A DNA stretch of 64,000 nt from Candidatus Peregrinibacteria bacterium (GCA_030649955.1 JAUSFD010000010.1:1-64000), one strand, 5' to 3'; shown: positions 18,228 through 26,821, numbered from the stretch's first letter. Notes: generated by a model not told the origin, from the letters alone. A program made the numbers and translations.

Positions 18228-18452
18228 ATGGCCCGTCTCGCCCTCAAATTAAAGCAAGCGAAGTACCTCGCAGAGTTCCTGCAGGCTAAGCGCGAAGGGA
18301 AGAAATCGAAATACCCCACACGCGTGTACAACCGCTGCACCCTCTGCGGGCGCCGCCATGGCTACATGCGCTTCTTCGGCATCTGCCGCATCTGCTTCCG
18401 CGAGCTCGCCTGTAACGGCGAGATACCCGGCATAACCAAGTCCTCCTGGTAA
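18228..18452 (+). CDS. rpsN: 30S ribosomal protein S14, zinc-binding type
   Basis: Head protein of the small subunit. 74 aa with two CxxC pairs ([20 protein letters not shown]), so it is the zinc-binding type and not the 101-aa zinc-free type. It is slightly longer than the usual 61 aa because of the N-terminal part ([22 protein letters not shown]). Ends PGITKSSW, as expected. S8 begins 13 nt later. Confidence 0.96.
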   Translation: MARLALKLKQAKYLAEFLQAKREGKKSKYPTRVYNRCTLCGRRHGYMRFFGICRICFRELACNGEIPGITKSSW

Positions 18453-18465
18453 TTCTCTTTCACCC

Positions 18466-18852
18466 ATGTACGTCACAGACCCCATCGGCGATCTCCTCAC
18501 TCGCATTCGTAATGCGCAGAAGGCGCGGCGAGGGAGCTGCAAGACTTCCTTGTCGAGGTTGCGCCTCGAGCTCTGCCAACTCCTCAAGCGCGAGGGCTGG
18601 ATCCAGGATGTCGTGGTGTCCGGCGAAGCGCCCAAGCAGGAGATCGAGGTGATCTTCTCTAAGGAGAGGCCCGCTCTCACACTCGCACGCGTGAGCAGAC
18701 CAGGACGGAGGGCGTACTCCACTGCTGCTGATCTGAAACCTGTGCTCCGCGGCTATGGCATGGCCATCCTCACGACGAGCCAGGGCCTTCTCACGGACCG
18801 TGAAGCGCGGAGGAAGAAAGTAGGCGGCGAAATTCTCTGCACCATCTCCTGA
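18466..18852 (+). CDS. rpsH: 30S ribosomal protein S8
   Basis: Central-domain 16S rRNA binder and, in E. coli, the spc-operon autoregulator. 128 aa, typical. Begins MYVTDPIGDLLTRIRNAQKA and ends with GMAILTTSQGLLTDREARRK followed by GGEILCTIS, the conserved C-terminal rRNA-binding block. The L6 ATG is 1 nt beyond the TGA. Confidence 0.97.
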   Translation: MYVTDPIGDLLTRIRNAQKARRGSCKTSLSRLRLELCQLLKREGWIQDVVVSGEAPKQEIEVIFSKERPALTLARVSRPGRRAYSTAADLKPVLRGYGMAILTTSQGLLTDREARRKKVGGEILCTIS

Positions 18853-18853
18853 T

Positions 18854-19411
18854 ATGTCCCGCATTGGTCGCAAACCAGTGGCTCTCCCGTCCGGCGTCAC
18901 CGTCGAGGTCCGCACGAGTGAAGTGCGTATCAAGGGACCCAAGGGTGAGCTGAGCGTTGTGCTCGTGCCTGCCATCACGGTTGCCGTCGATGGCAGCACT
19001 GTCACTGTGACAGGCAAAGATGAGAGCGACTCCGGACGCGCTCGCCACGGCCTCATCCGCGTGCTCATCGAGAACTCCGCCATCGGTGTGAGCAAGGGCT
19101 ACGAGAAGAAGCTGGAGATCATAGGGGTTGGGTACAAGGCGCAGGTGAAGGGCAAGTCGCTGGTCCTCAACCTTGGACACAGCCATCCCATCACGCTCGC
19201 CATCCCGGAAGGAATTGAGATCGCGCAGGATGAGAAGAACAAGAACATCGTGATGATCCGGGGTATTTCCAAGGAACTCGTCGGGCAGTTCGCCGCGGAC
19301 ATCCGTAGCCTGCGTCCTCCCGAGCCCTACAAGGGCAAGGGCGTGCGCTACTTCGGCGAGAACGTCCGTCGCAAGCCCGGCAAAGCCGCCGTCTCGAAGG
19401 CTGCCGCGTAA
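18854..19411 (+). CDS. rplF: 50S ribosomal protein L6
   Basis: Two-domain 23S rRNA-binding protein near the GTPase centre. 185 aa. Starts [19 protein letters not shown]; the C-terminal signature [16 protein letters not shown] is present. A short Ala/Lys tail ends it. L18 follows 17 nt later. Confidence 0.97.
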   Translation: MSRIGRKPVALPSGVTVEVRTSEVRIKGPKGELSVVLVPAITVAVDGSTVTVTGKDESDSGRARHGLIRVLIENSAIGVSKGYEKKLEIIGVGYKAQVKGKSLVLNLGHSHPITLAIPEGIEIAQDEKNKNIVMIRGISKELVGQFAADIRSLRPPEPYKGKGVRYFGENVRRKPGKAAVSKAAA

Positions 19412-19428
19412 TCCTCCCTCTGCATTCC

Positions 19429-19773
19429 ATGACCCTCAAGAAGATCTACAATCGGCTCGCACGCAAGCGACGCATCCGCGCCCGCGTGCACGGCACGGCT
19501 GCGCGCCCGCGCCTCTCCGTCTACCGTTCCCTCAAGCACATCACGGTGCAGCTCATCGACGACGATGCCGGCAAGACGCTCGCCGCGGCGAGTACGAAGG
19601 AAGCGAAGAGCCGCGTGACGAAGGAGGGTGCGAAGAAGCTGGGTGCCCTCATCGCCACGAAAGCGAAGGAGGTGAAAGTCTCCTCCGTCGTCTTCGACCG
19701 CGCTGGCTACAAGTACCATGGTCGCGTCAAAGAATTAGCGGACGCAGCCAGAGCTGCAGGCTTGCAATTCTAG
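19429..19773 (+). CDS. rplR: 50S ribosomal protein L18
   Basis: 5S rRNA-binding protein. 114 aa, standard. [33 protein letters not shown] and the C-terminal [22 protein letters not shown] match the family. A 132-nt spacer with a heptad-repeat hairpin separates it from S5, longer than most gaps in this operon. Confidence 0.96.
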   Translation: MTLKKIYNRLARKRRIRARVHGTAARPRLSVYRSLKHITVQLIDDDAGKTLAAASTKEAKSRVTKEGAKKLGALIATKAKEVKVSSVVFDRAGYKYHGRVKELADAARAAGLQF

Positions 19774-19790
19774 CCTCTTACCAGTATTCG

Positions 19791-19866
19791 AAATGTTCAA
19801 TGGAAAATGTACAATGTGGAATGTGCATCATCAGAGTTCTGATCCAGGTTTCATTCTTCATTCACC
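19791..19866. repeat. Heptad-arm hairpin between rplR and rpsE
   Basis: Left arm has 7-nt units AATGTTC, AATGGAA, AATGTAC, AATGTGG, AATGTGC; right arm has CATTCTT, CATTCAC. The loop contains a perfect small hairpin (ATCAGA, GT, TCTGAT). Same design as other spacers here. Confidence 0.55.
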
Positions 19867-19905
19867 TCCACGTCAGATACCCCCTCTTCCCTCACTACGT
19901 CCTCT

Positions 19906-20520
19906 ATGAACGCCAAGACCTCCCGTCCAGATCGCCGTAAGCACGGCCGCGATAATCGCGAGCCGAGTGAATTCGCTGAGGTGACGCTCTCCGTTGACCG
20001 CGTCACGCGTGTGGTGAAGGGAGGCCGCCGCATGCGCTTCCGCGCGATCGTCGTGATCGGCAACCGCAAGGGCAAGGTGGGACTGGGTACGGGCAAGGCA
20101 GCGGAGGTCCAAGCAGCGGTGAAGAAGGCTACTGCTGCGGCGAAGAGGAAGATGATCCGCGTTCCGCTCACGAAGGGGACGATCCCGCACCCCGTCGACA
20201 TGAAGTTCAAAGCCGCGCGCATCCGCCTCCTCCCGGCTATGGAGGGGACCGGCATCATCGCGGGTGGAGCGCTCCGCGTCATCCTCGACCACGCCGGTGT
20301 GAAGAACGTGCTGAGCAAGCGCTACGGGACCCGGAACAAACTCGTGAACGCACAGGCCGTCATGATCGCACTGCAGATGCTCCGCGAGCCGACGAAGAAG
20401 ATGATGGAAGCCGAAGAGAAGGAGAAGGCGGAGAAAGCAGTGAAGGATGGAGAGCTCGCCGTGAAGGAAGTGAGCAGGGGTGATGTCACTGCGGAGGGCA
20501 CGCTGAAGGCTGAGAGATGA
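19906..20520 (+). CDS. rpsE: 30S ribosomal protein S5
   Basis: Decoding-fidelity protein. 204 aa against about 165. Central motifs VTRVVKGGRRMRFRAIVVIGNRKGKVGLG (double-stranded RNA-binding part) and GVKNVLSKRYGTRNKLVNAQAV are clear. The last 35 residues are a charged tail. Normally rpmD (L30) follows; here the next gene is a PfpI-like protein. Confidence 0.97.
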   Translation: MNAKTSRPDRRKHGRDNREPSEFAEVTLSVDRVTRVVKGGRRMRFRAIVVIGNRKGKVGLGTGKAAEVQAAVKKATAAAKRKMIRVPLTKGTIPHPVDMKFKAARIRLLPAMEGTGIIAGGALRVILDHAGVKNVLSKRYGTRNKLVNAQAVMIALQMLREPTKKMMEAEEKEKAEKAVKDGELAVKEVSRGDVTAEGTLKAER

Positions 20521-20554
20521 TGGGAATTGCAGAATGGAGTACAATGAGTGTCTC

Positions 20555-21064
20555 ATGAAGAAGGCGCTCCTCATCATCGCGCAGCAGAGCTACCAGGACC
20601 ACGAGCTCGCGGGCACGAGGAACGGTTTGGTGGAGGGTGGATTCTCTGTGGAACTCGCGAGTACCAACTCGGGAGAGTGTGTGGGGAAACTCGGCGGAAC
20701 AGAGAAGGCAACGGTCGCTCTCAAGGATGTACGCGTCCCGGAGTACGACCGCATCGCCTTCATCGGTGGACCCGGTGCCGCCGCATTGGCCAGCGATTCT
20801 GAGGCATTACGCATCGCTAGGGAGGCCGCAGCGCTGGAAATGCCTCTGGGTGCTATCTGCATCGCTCCGACGATCCTGGCGGCTGCAGGCGTGCTCCAGG
20901 GCAAGCGTGCAACGGTCCACAACAAGGATGGCAAGCAGGGGGAGTTCCTGGAGAAGCACGGCGCGGACTTTACGGATGAAGCGGTCTCGCTCGATGGCAG
21001 AATCGTCACCGGCAATGGGCCAGAGGCGGCGGAGGAATTCGGAAGGGTGCTGGCAGCATTGTGA
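20555..21064 (+). CDS. DJ-1/PfpI-family protein in the rpmD position
   Basis: A 169-aa class I glutamine amidotransferase-like fold. The start at ATG 20555 (MKKALLIIAQQSYQDHEL) fits the family better than an in-frame ATG 21 nt upstream. The nucleophilic elbow carries Cys102 in GAICIAPTILAAAG, and IAFIGGPGAAAL precedes it. DJ-1/PfpI members include proteases, glyoxalase/deglycase-type and chaperone-like proteins; which applies cannot be told. It starts 34 nt after S5, so it is probably co-transcribed with the ribosomal genes and ends at a strong hairpin. Confidence 0.88.
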   Translation: MKKALLIIAQQSYQDHELAGTRNGLVEGGFSVELASTNSGECVGKLGGTEKATVALKDVRVPEYDRIAFIGGPGAAALASDSEALRIAREAAALEMPLGAICIAPTILAAAGVLQGKRATVHNKDGKQGEFLEKHGADFTDEAVSLDGRIVTGNGPEAAEEFGRVLAAL

Positions 21065-21067
21065 TGG

Positions 21068-21110
21068 GTTTTTCGTAGAGGCGTGCGAATCGCACGCCTC
21101 TACGAAAAAC
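21068..21110. terminator. Bidirectional terminator, 20-bp perfect stem
   Basis: GTTTTTCGTAGAGGCGTGCG is repeated inverted after a 3-nt loop. T-runs flank the stem on both strands. It sits between the convergent PfpI-like gene and SLH-CAP gene and should terminate both. Confidence 0.75.
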
Positions 21111-21122
21111 AATGAAATCCCA

Positions 21123-22274
21123 TCATTCGCGCCGGATTCCCCCAAAATGTTGCACCCATATCCCCTTGCTGATGCCGATGCCGATATCCTGGAAGGAGGG
21201 GTGGAGGATGGCTTTGCGGTGACTCAGGGATTTCATCCAGGCGTTCACGACCTCTTCCGCAGTCTTGTGACCGTTGGCGATGTTCTCCCCGAGGAGGTAG
21301 TGGAGGACGCAGAAGCAGTTGCTCTGGAAGAACGGGCGGTAGTAGTCCGAGCGCTCGATGCGGTCGCGGAGTGTCACCCCCTCGGGCGTCACGTGGCCGA
21401 AGTACCCTCGCCCCGCCATGTCTTCTGCGTACACCTGAGCTGAGTTCTCCAGGGAGGTGTTGTAGCGCAGCGGTGGGAGATCGGCGTCCCTTCGAACCTG
21501 GTTCACGAGTCGAATGATTTCGTCCCGCAGGGTCGCGATGCTGGGGAGCACTTCGATGGGTATGGTGATGGGAACCGTCGGAGTGATCGTCTCCGGAAGT
21601 GCAACAAGAGGTTCTTGTGCTGGTTTGGGCGGCTCGACGAACGCGGGCTGGAGGTATCGCTTATTCAGCAGGGTGACGGCTTCCTCCGTGTGGGAGATCT
21701 TCTGGTAGATCGCGAGCTTGCGCTGCACCTGCTCAATGGCGCGCTGCCGCTCGTCCTCCGTGGGACCGCTGTGCTCCTCCATCGCGAGGAAATTCTGAAT
21801 CGCCTGCGCAGCCTGCGCGTGGGAGAGCAAACTCCACGGACGCAACTTGCGGATGTTCAAGTCTCCGAAGATGCGGTACTTCTCCGCCGTCCCCGCGTAC
21901 GGGGCGTACCACGCGTCCCGGGGAATATCGTTGTAGGAGTGCTGCAGGTTCTGTGGCAGTCCAAAGGTGTACGTGAGCATCTTCAGGAATTCCGCGCGCG
22001 TCACCGGCTGCTCCGGTCGCAGGTTGCCATGGCTGTCGGGGTTGAGGAGCCCGTACTTGTAGGCCGTGAGCATGTACTTCTCGTACCACGTCCCCGGTTG
22101 GACATCGTGGAAGCTCCCGTCATTTTCCACCTCGGGCACGTAGGGCACTCTACTCAGGAGGAGCACCATGGCTGCCTCTGCGCGCGTCACTGGTTTGATG
22201 AGTGCGGCGTGCGCGTCCGGCGCCCACAGGAGGGAGCTCACCAGGAGGGCCGCACAGGGGAGGAGTCGCTTCAT
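21123..22274 (-). CDS. SLH-anchored CAP (SCP/PR-1) domain protein, antisense in ribosomal cluster
   Basis: A 383-aa exported protein. Signal peptide 1-23 (cleavage near AHA), three SLH-like motifs (VTRAEAAMVLLL; NLRPEQPVTRAEFLKMLTYTFG; LSHAQAAQAIQNFL) and a C-terminal CAP domain (about 240-380) with LVNQVRRDADLPPLRYNTSLENSAQVYAEDMAGRGYFGH, then GENIANGHKTAEEVVNAWMKS and HRKAILHPSFQDIGIGI. CAP domains are extracellular and of varied function. It interrupts the spc operon on the opposite strand between the S5/PfpI unit and L15. Its promoter is shown separately; the ATG follows CACACTCCC. Confidence 0.88.
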   Translation of the reverse strand: MKRLLPCAALLVSSLLWAPDAHAALIKPVTRAEAAMVLLLSRVPYVPEVENDGSFHDVQPGTWYEKYMLTAYKYGLLNPDSHGNLRPEQPVTRAEFLKMLTYTFGLPQNLQHSYNDIPRDAWYAPYAGTAEKYRIFGDLNIRKLRPWSLLSHAQAAQAIQNFLAMEEHSGPTEDERQRAIEQVQRKLAIYQKISHTEEAVTLLNKRYLQPAFVEPPKPAQEPLVALPETITPTVPITIPIEVLPSIATLRDEIIRLVNQVRRDADLPPLRYNTSLENSAQVYAEDMAGRGYFGHVTPEGVTLRDRIERSDYYRPFFQSNCFCVLHYLLGENIANGHKTAEEVVNAWMKSLSHRKAILHPSFQDIGIGISKGIWVQHFGGIRRE

Positions 22275-22311
22275 GGGAGTGTGTTTTTCGCCTTCTAGAG
22301 GCCATTAATAT

Positions 22312-22340
22312 ATTATAAGCCCAAAGGGACTCTGTTGCAA
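22312..22340 (-). promoter_or_regulatory. Strong sigma70 promoter of the SLH-CAP gene
   Basis: On the minus strand TTGCAA (22340-22335), 17 nt, TATAAT (22317-22312). The AT-rich core also reads TATATT/TATAAG on the plus strand, so it may drive L15-secY as well. Confidence 0.7.
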
Positions 22341-22411
22341 CGATGCGGGCGCCTCCCGGGGGCAGAAATCCCTTTACCACGGCTCTGTATGCCCCTATGA
22401 TGCCGCCTCGC

Positions 22412-22858
22412 ATGTTGCATGCACTTCGACCCAACCCCGGCTCCACCAAGAAACGCAAGCGCGTCGCTCGTGGAAACAGCGGCGGCGGGGGCACCACGGC
22501 TGGCCGTGGGACCAAGGGGCAGCAGGCGCGCGCAGGCAAGGGTCACCGCTTCGGATTCGAAGGAGGCCAGGTGCCGCTCATCCGACGCCAGCCGAAGTTA
22601 GGAGGTTTCACGAATCCCCGGAGGAAGCGCTTCGAGTGGGTGAACCTAGAGAGCCTGGAGGCGAAGCTGGAGAGCGGGACGTACGACATCGCCGCACTGC
22701 GGAAGCTCCGGATCGTTCGCTCTAACCTCCCCGTCAAACTTCTCGGAGGAGGCACGCTATCGAAGAAGATTTCCCTGAGTGTTCACGCGGCGTCGAAGAG
22801 CGCGAAAGCGGCCGTCGAGAAAGCTGGTGGCACGGTGACCATCGTGCGCGACCGCTGA
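22412..22858 (+). CDS. rplO: 50S ribosomal protein L15
   Basis: Late-assembly 23S rRNA-binding protein. 148 aa from ATG 22412 (MLHALRPNPGSTKKRKRVARG), the family start; an in-frame ATG at 22397 is possible. GGGGTTAGRGTKGQQARAGKG, then FEGGQVPLIRRQPKLGGF are diagnostic. It probably starts a new transcription unit after the antisense SLH-CAP gene. L30 is not found upstream. Confidence 0.95.
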   Translation: MLHALRPNPGSTKKRKRVARGNSGGGGTTAGRGTKGQQARAGKGHRFGFEGGQVPLIRRQPKLGGFTNPRRKRFEWVNLESLEAKLESGTYDIAALRKLRIVRSNLPVKLLGGGTLSKKISLSVHAASKSAKAAVEKAGGTVTIVRDR

Positions 22859-22874
22859 CGTCTCCCTCCGCCTC

Positions 22875-24152
22875 ATGTTCAACTACATCCGACAGATCTG
22901 GCACTCGCAGGACTTGCGTAGGCGCATCCTGTTCACGCTGGGTCTGCTCCTCGTGTACCGCATCGTCGCGCACATCGCGGTGCCGGGGGTGGATCCCTTC
23001 GCACTGAAACAGTTCCTCGATTCCCGCTCCACCGGCGGTGCCATTGGTATCTTCGCTGCCCTCACCGGAGGGGCGCTCGACAATTTCTCCGTCGTACTCC
23101 TCGGCCTCTCGCCGTACATCAACGCCTCGATCATCATCCAGCTCTGCACAGTCATCTTCCCCAAGCTCGAGGGCTTGAGCAAAGAGGGCGTGCAGGGTCA
23201 GCAGCAGCTCAATCGCTACACCCGCTTCCTCGCTCTCCCCATCGCCTTCCTCCAGAGCTACGGGTTCCTCGTGCTCCTGAGCCAGGGTGGCATCAATCTC
23301 GTGGACGTGACCTTCCCGGGCGTCCTCTTCCCCATGCTCTACGTCACCGCGGGCTCACTGTTCCTCATGTGGCTGGGCGAGGTCATGACGGAGAAGGGGA
23401 TCGGGAACGGCATCTCCATGATCATCTTCACCGGCATCGTTGCCGGTATCCCCGCGACGTTGAGTGCCATGCTCCTCGCTGGTGAGGGAAAGATGGGTGC
23501 GTTCTACCTGTTCTCCATTGTCTCCATCGCGCTGCTCGTGGCAGTGGTCCTGTTCACAGACGCACACCGCCTCATCCCCATCACATACGCGAACCAGGGC
23601 GCAGGCCGGGGCGTGCAGGGCAACATCCCCATCCGTCTCAATCAAGCTGGCATGATCCCCATCATCTTCGCGATCTCGCTCATCACGTTCCCGGCGATCA
23701 TCGCACAGTTCCTGGCGACGGCACCGCGCTTCCAGGGCGTCGTGAGCTTCATCAATCTCTACATGAACTCCCAGAACCCGAGCATGTTCTACATCCTGCT
23801 CTACTTCCTCCTCGTCATGGGCTTCACGTACTTCTACGTCTCCGTGACGTTCAAGCCGCAGGAGGTGGCAGAGACGATCCAGAAGCGCGGAGGCTTTATC
23901 CCCGGCGTCCGACCCGGCGCACAGACAGCGGCACTCCTCCAGAAGACGAGCAACTGCATGAACCTCTGGGGTGGCCTCTTCCTCGGCATCGTGGCCATCA
24001 TCCCGCTGATCTTCACGAAGTACTCGACTCTCAACGCGAATGATCTCATCATCTCCGGCTCCGGACTCATCATCATCGTCGGTGTGGTGATGGAGCTCAT
24101 CCGCCAGGTGAATGCGCAGATGTTGGCGCATGATTACGATAAGCTGGTGTAA
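22875..24152 (+). CDS. secY: Preprotein translocase subunit SecY
   Basis: Channel-forming subunit of the Sec translocon in the cytoplasmic membrane; all the surface proteins in this window with signal peptides would depend on it. 425 aa with about ten hydrophobic segments. Conserved parts include GLSPYINASIIIQLCTVIFP, the loop ANQGAGRGVQGNIPIRLNQAGMIPIIFA and GFIPGVRPGAQTAALL. The start follows CCTCCGCCTC. A 175-nt repeat-bearing spacer separates it from adk. Confidence 0.97.
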   Translation: MFNYIRQIWHSQDLRRRILFTLGLLLVYRIVAHIAVPGVDPFALKQFLDSRSTGGAIGIFAALTGGALDNFSVVLLGLSPYINASIIIQLCTVIFPKLEGLSKEGVQGQQQLNRYTRFLALPIAFLQSYGFLVLLSQGGINLVDVTFPGVLFPMLYVTAGSLFLMWLGEVMTEKGIGNGISMIIFTGIVAGIPATLSAMLLAGEGKMGAFYLFSIVSIALLVAVVLFTDAHRLIPITYANQGAGRGVQGNIPIRLNQAGMIPIIFAISLITFPAIIAQFLATAPRFQGVVSFINLYMNSQNPSMFYILLYFLLVMGFTYFYVSVTFKPQEVAETIQKRGGFIPGVRPGAQTAALLQKTSNCMNLWGGLFLGIVAIIPLIFTKYSTLNANDLIISGSGLIIIVGVVMELIRQVNAQMLAHDYDKLV

Positions 24153-24158
24153 CGAACG

Positions 24159-24283
24159 GATAATGGACAGTGAACAGTGAACAGTGGATAGTGGACAATG
24201 GCGAATCGGTTGCATGCAAAGGAACCCCAAGCCTTTCTCGTAGATTGTCCACTGTCCGTTGTCCACTATCCACTATCCACTGG
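24159..24283. repeat. Large heptad-arm hairpin between secY and adk
   Basis: Left arm units GGACAGT, GAACAGT, GAACAGT, GGATAGT, GGACAAT; right arm units CCACTGT, CCGTTGT, CCACTAT, CCACTAT, CCACTGG. The arms can pair over about 35 nt around a loop of about 40 nt. No T-run follows, so it is not a typical terminator. Confidence 0.75.
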
Positions 24284-24327
24284 TTGTTCCCCTTGCTTCC
24301 ACCAACATTCTTCACGATCCTTTCCCC

Positions 24328-24894
24328 ATGGATCTTGTATTTTTCGGCATCCAGGGCTCAGGGAAGGGAACCCAAGCGAAGCGCATCGCCGCGGAGCTCG
24401 GGTACGACATCTTCGAGGCGGGCGGCGAACTTCGAAAAATTGCTGCCTCGGGATCAGAGCTGGGGAAGACCGTGAAGTCGTACATCGATGCAGGGCATTT
24501 AGTCCCGCACGAGATCATCATGCAGGTGGTGAAGGAGGCGATCGGCGCACGATCGAAGAGCCAGAAGATCCTCTTCGACGGCATCCCCCGCGATCTGGAT
24601 CAGATGCGCGACTTCGATGCGATCATGCGCGACGCAGACCGGGAGTTCCGCGCTATCCACTTCCTCCTGAGTGCAGAGGAGGGACTCAAGCGCATCCTCG
24701 GACGGGCGAAGCAGGAGGGGAGAGCAGACGATGCAGATGAATCCATCATCCGCCGACGGATGGATCTCTTCGAAACGAAGACCATGCCCGTCATCGACCG
24801 CTACAAGGCAGCGGGGAAGGTGGTGGAGATTGATGCCAATCGATCTGTTGATGATATTTACGGAGATCTGAAGGCTGCCGTGAAGAAAGACTAG
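24328..24894 (+). CDS. adk: Adenylate kinase (short, lidless type)
   Basis: Converts ATP + AMP to 2 ADP. I start at ATG 24328 (MDLVFFGIQGSGKGTQ), which places the P-loop at residues 7-15 after the leader CCTTTCCCC. 188 aa, so it is the short form with only a small LID and no zinc-finger cysteines. AMP-site and lid elements: FDGIPRDLDQMRDF, ILGRAKQEGRADDADESIIRRRM. Its place between secY and map is the usual one. Confidence 0.95.
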   Translation: MDLVFFGIQGSGKGTQAKRIAAELGYDIFEAGGELRKIAASGSELGKTVKSYIDAGHLVPHEIIMQVVKEAIGARSKSQKILFDGIPRDLDQMRDFDAIMRDADREFRAIHFLLSAEEGLKRILGRAKQEGRADDADESIIRRRMDLFETKTMPVIDRYKAAGKVVEIDANRSVDDIYGDLKAAVKKD

Positions 24895-24898
24895 GAAT

Positions 24899-24972
24899 GG
24901 GATTTGGATTAGGATTAGGATTCGGGCGCTAGGTTTAGGGTCCCTCCCAAATCCAAATCCTAATCCTAATCC
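24899..24972. repeat. Hexamer-arm hairpin between adk and map
   Basis: Left arm GGATTT, GGATTA, GGATTA, GGATTC; right arm AATCCAAATCCTAATCCTAA with CC. Arms pair over about 22 nt. Unit length is 6 nt, the shortest of the family in this window. Confidence 0.7.
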
Positions 24973-24980
24973 ACTCACCC

Positions 24981-25730
24981 ATGTCCTCTTTCCAGATCTT
25001 CACCTCCGCAGAGCTCGCCTCCCTTCGTCAAGCAGGGAAGATCCTCGCTGCGTGCTTAGAGGAAGTGGCGTCACGCGTTACCCCGGGGATCACGACGGGC
25101 GAGCTCGATCAGATCGCAGAGGATTTCATTCGCTCGCACGATGGGGCGAGCCCCGCATTCAAGGGCTACCAGAACTATCCCTCAACACTGTGCACATCCG
25201 TGAATGAGCAGTGCGTGCATGGTCTCCCAGGTCCGCGTGTACTCGATGAAGGAGACATCGTGTCCTTGGACTGCGGTGTGCTCGTCGATGGGCTCTATAC
25301 GGATGCCTGCATCACCGTCGGCGTTGGCGTCATCACCACGGAGCATCAGCTCTTCCTCGACGTCACTGCGGATGCCCTCGCGAAAGCATGCGCGATCGTG
25401 AAGCCCGGCACACGCATCGGGGATATCTCGAGCGTCATCCAGAAGACTGTTGAAGCTGCGGGGTACAAGCCTGTGAGGGGCCTCACAGGTCATGGCCTTG
25501 GCTACACGCTGCACCAGTTTCCCGATGTTCCCAATGCGGGGAAGGCAGGCACGGGACCCGCGCTCCCTGTAGGGACGATCATCGCGATAGAGCCCATCAC
25601 CTCGATGGGGGGTCCGGACATTGCCGATGCGGAGGATGGATGGACGATCCAAACGAAAGACGGGTCCCTCTCCGCGCACTTTGAGCACACCGTGCTGGTC
25701 ACCGAAAACGGGCAGGAAATCCTTGCCTGA
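24981..25730 (+). CDS. map: Methionine aminopeptidase, type I
   Basis: Removes N-terminal Met from nascent proteins, with two metal ions. 249 aa. All five metal ligands are visible at the standard positions: Asp97 (IVSLDCG), Asp108 (LYTDACIT), His171 (GLTGHGLGYTLHQ), Glu204 (IAIEPIT) and Glu235 (AHFEHTVLV). No N-terminal zinc finger, hence type Ia-like. The start follows CCACTCACCC. IF-1 follows 140 nt later. Confidence 0.97.
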   Translation: MSSFQIFTSAELASLRQAGKILAACLEEVASRVTPGITTGELDQIAEDFIRSHDGASPAFKGYQNYPSTLCTSVNEQCVHGLPGPRVLDEGDIVSLDCGVLVDGLYTDACITVGVGVITTEHQLFLDVTADALAKACAIVKPGTRIGDISSVIQKTVEAAGYKPVRGLTGHGLGYTLHQFPDVPNAGKAGTGPALPVGTIIAIEPITSMGGPDIADAEDGWTIQTKDGSLSAHFEHTVLVTENGQEILA

Positions 25731-25870
25731 TGGCAATTATTACACTGTGGAAACATTTTTGAAAAAATGCAACACCATTTCGCTCCCCCTGAGGATAATT
25801 GCAGACCTATGGCTTGCTGAAGCATTTATCGCTCTGTAGGCTGCCACAGCTCTTGACCCGCTTACCTTCT

Positions 25871-26158
25871 GTGTCTAAGGACGTGATTAAACTTGTCGGC
25901 ATTGTGAAGGAGAGCTTTCCCAATGCCACATTCCGCGTCCAGGTGATCAGTGAACAAGCGAAAGACCATGAGCTGCTCTGCCACCTCGCCGGTCGCATGC
26001 GCGTCCACCGCGTACGCATCCTGCCGGGGGATCGGGTGGAGATTGAAATGACGCCGTACGACCTCAGCAAGGGGCGTATCGTGTACCGGTATCCCTCCTC
26101 GAACCTCTCGCCCGCTGTGGGCGACAGGAACACTCCCGCTCCTCCCACTCGCTCCTAA
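25871..26158 (+). CDS. infA: Translation initiation factor IF-1
   Basis: S1/OB-fold factor that occupies the 30S A site during initiation. The family N-terminus (SKDVIKLVGIVKESFPNATFRVQV) points to GTG 25871, preceded by the pyrimidine run CTTACCTTCT; an in-frame ATG at 25799 would add 24 unrelated residues. 95 aa against about 72. Core: LCHLAGRMRVHRVRILPGDRVEIEMTPYDLSKGRIVYRY. The tail after residue 75 (Ser/Pro-rich) is extra. It is 3 nt ahead of L36. Confidence 0.93.
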   Translation: MSKDVIKLVGIVKESFPNATFRVQVISEQAKDHELLCHLAGRMRVHRVRILPGDRVEIEMTPYDLSKGRIVYRYPSSNLSPAVGDRNTPAPPTRS

Positions 26159-26161
26159 ACC

Positions 26162-26293
26162 ATGAAAGTACGCCCTTCCTGCAAGCCGATCTGCAAAGAC
26201 TGTCGCCTCGTCCTGAGGCGAGCGGGCGGCTCTGGCAAGAAAGTCCGCCGCATCGTCTGCAAGAATCCCAAGCACAAGCAACGTCAGGGCTGA
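26162..26293 (+). CDS. rpmJ: 50S ribosomal protein L36
   Basis: 43 aa, begins [20 protein letters not shown] and ends NPKHKQRQG, the unmistakable L36 end. The zinc ligands appear as Cys11, Cys14, Cys33 and His38. The common form has 37-38 residues; here about five to six are inserted between the two halves ([10 protein letters not shown]). It lies between infA and rpsM as usual. Confidence 0.95.
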   Translation: MKVRPSCKPICKDCRLVLRRAGGSGKKVRRIVCKNPKHKQRQG

Positions 26294-26300
26294 TGAACGC

Positions 26301-26437
26301 ACAATGGAAAATGGAGAATGAACAATTCTTTCCCGCACAAGCAATGTCTCTTGCGTCCACCATCATCGCTCGCACTCTCTCGCAGAAAGAGGAGCGCTCG
26401 TCATTGTCCATTGTCCATTGTTCATTGTTCATTCTCT
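26301..26437. repeat. Heptad-arm hairpin between rpmJ and rpsM
   Basis: Right arm units CCATTGT, CCATTGT, TCATTGT, TCATTCT; left arm ACAATGGAAAATGGAGAATG is roughly complementary. The right arm closely resembles the arm before rpsS. Its end lies just before the S13 ATG. Confidence 0.7.
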
Positions 26438-26440
26438 AGC

Positions 26441-26821
26441 ATGCTCCGCATATCCGGTGTCGTCCTCCCCGGCCAGAAGCGCATAGAAATCGCCCTCACG
26501 GCGATCAAGGGCATTGGCCGTCCGCTCTCGAAGAGGATCCTCAATGAACTCAACATCGACCTCGATTTGCGCACGGATGTCCTGCCGGAATCTGAGCAAG
26601 CCAGGCTGCGCGCACGTGTGGAGCGCGAACTCACGGAGGGGGAATTGGCACGCAAGGTTTCCATGGATGTGAAGCGCCTCCAGGACATCGGTACCTGGCG
26701 CGGCTACCGTCACCGCCGGAAACTGCCGGTCCGTGGACAGACATCGCGCAGGAACGCACGCACGAAGCGCGGCAAGAAGAAGACAGGTCTCTCCGGCCGC
26801 ACCACTCTTACGAAGACCTAA
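26441..26821 (+). CDS. rpsM: 30S ribosomal protein S13
   Basis: Head protein contacting tRNAs and the large subunit. I start at ATG 26441 (MLRISGVVLPGQKRIEIALTA); the frame is open upstream through the repeat element, but that part is not S13-like. 126 aa. Shows IKGIGRPLSKRIL, DIGTWRGYRHRRKLPVRGQ and the basic end RTKRGKKKTGLSGR. Confidence 0.97.
   Translation: MLRISGVVLPGQKRIEIALTAIKGIGRPLSKRILNELNIDLDLRTDVLPESEQARLRARVERELTEGELARKVSMDVKRLQDIGTWRGYRHRRKLPVRGQTSRRNARTKRGKKKTGLSGRTTLTKT

Noticed and set aside
24159..26437. Heptamer repeats as a CRISPR array
   Set aside because: Units are 6-9 nt, contiguous and without spacers, and no cas gene is present.
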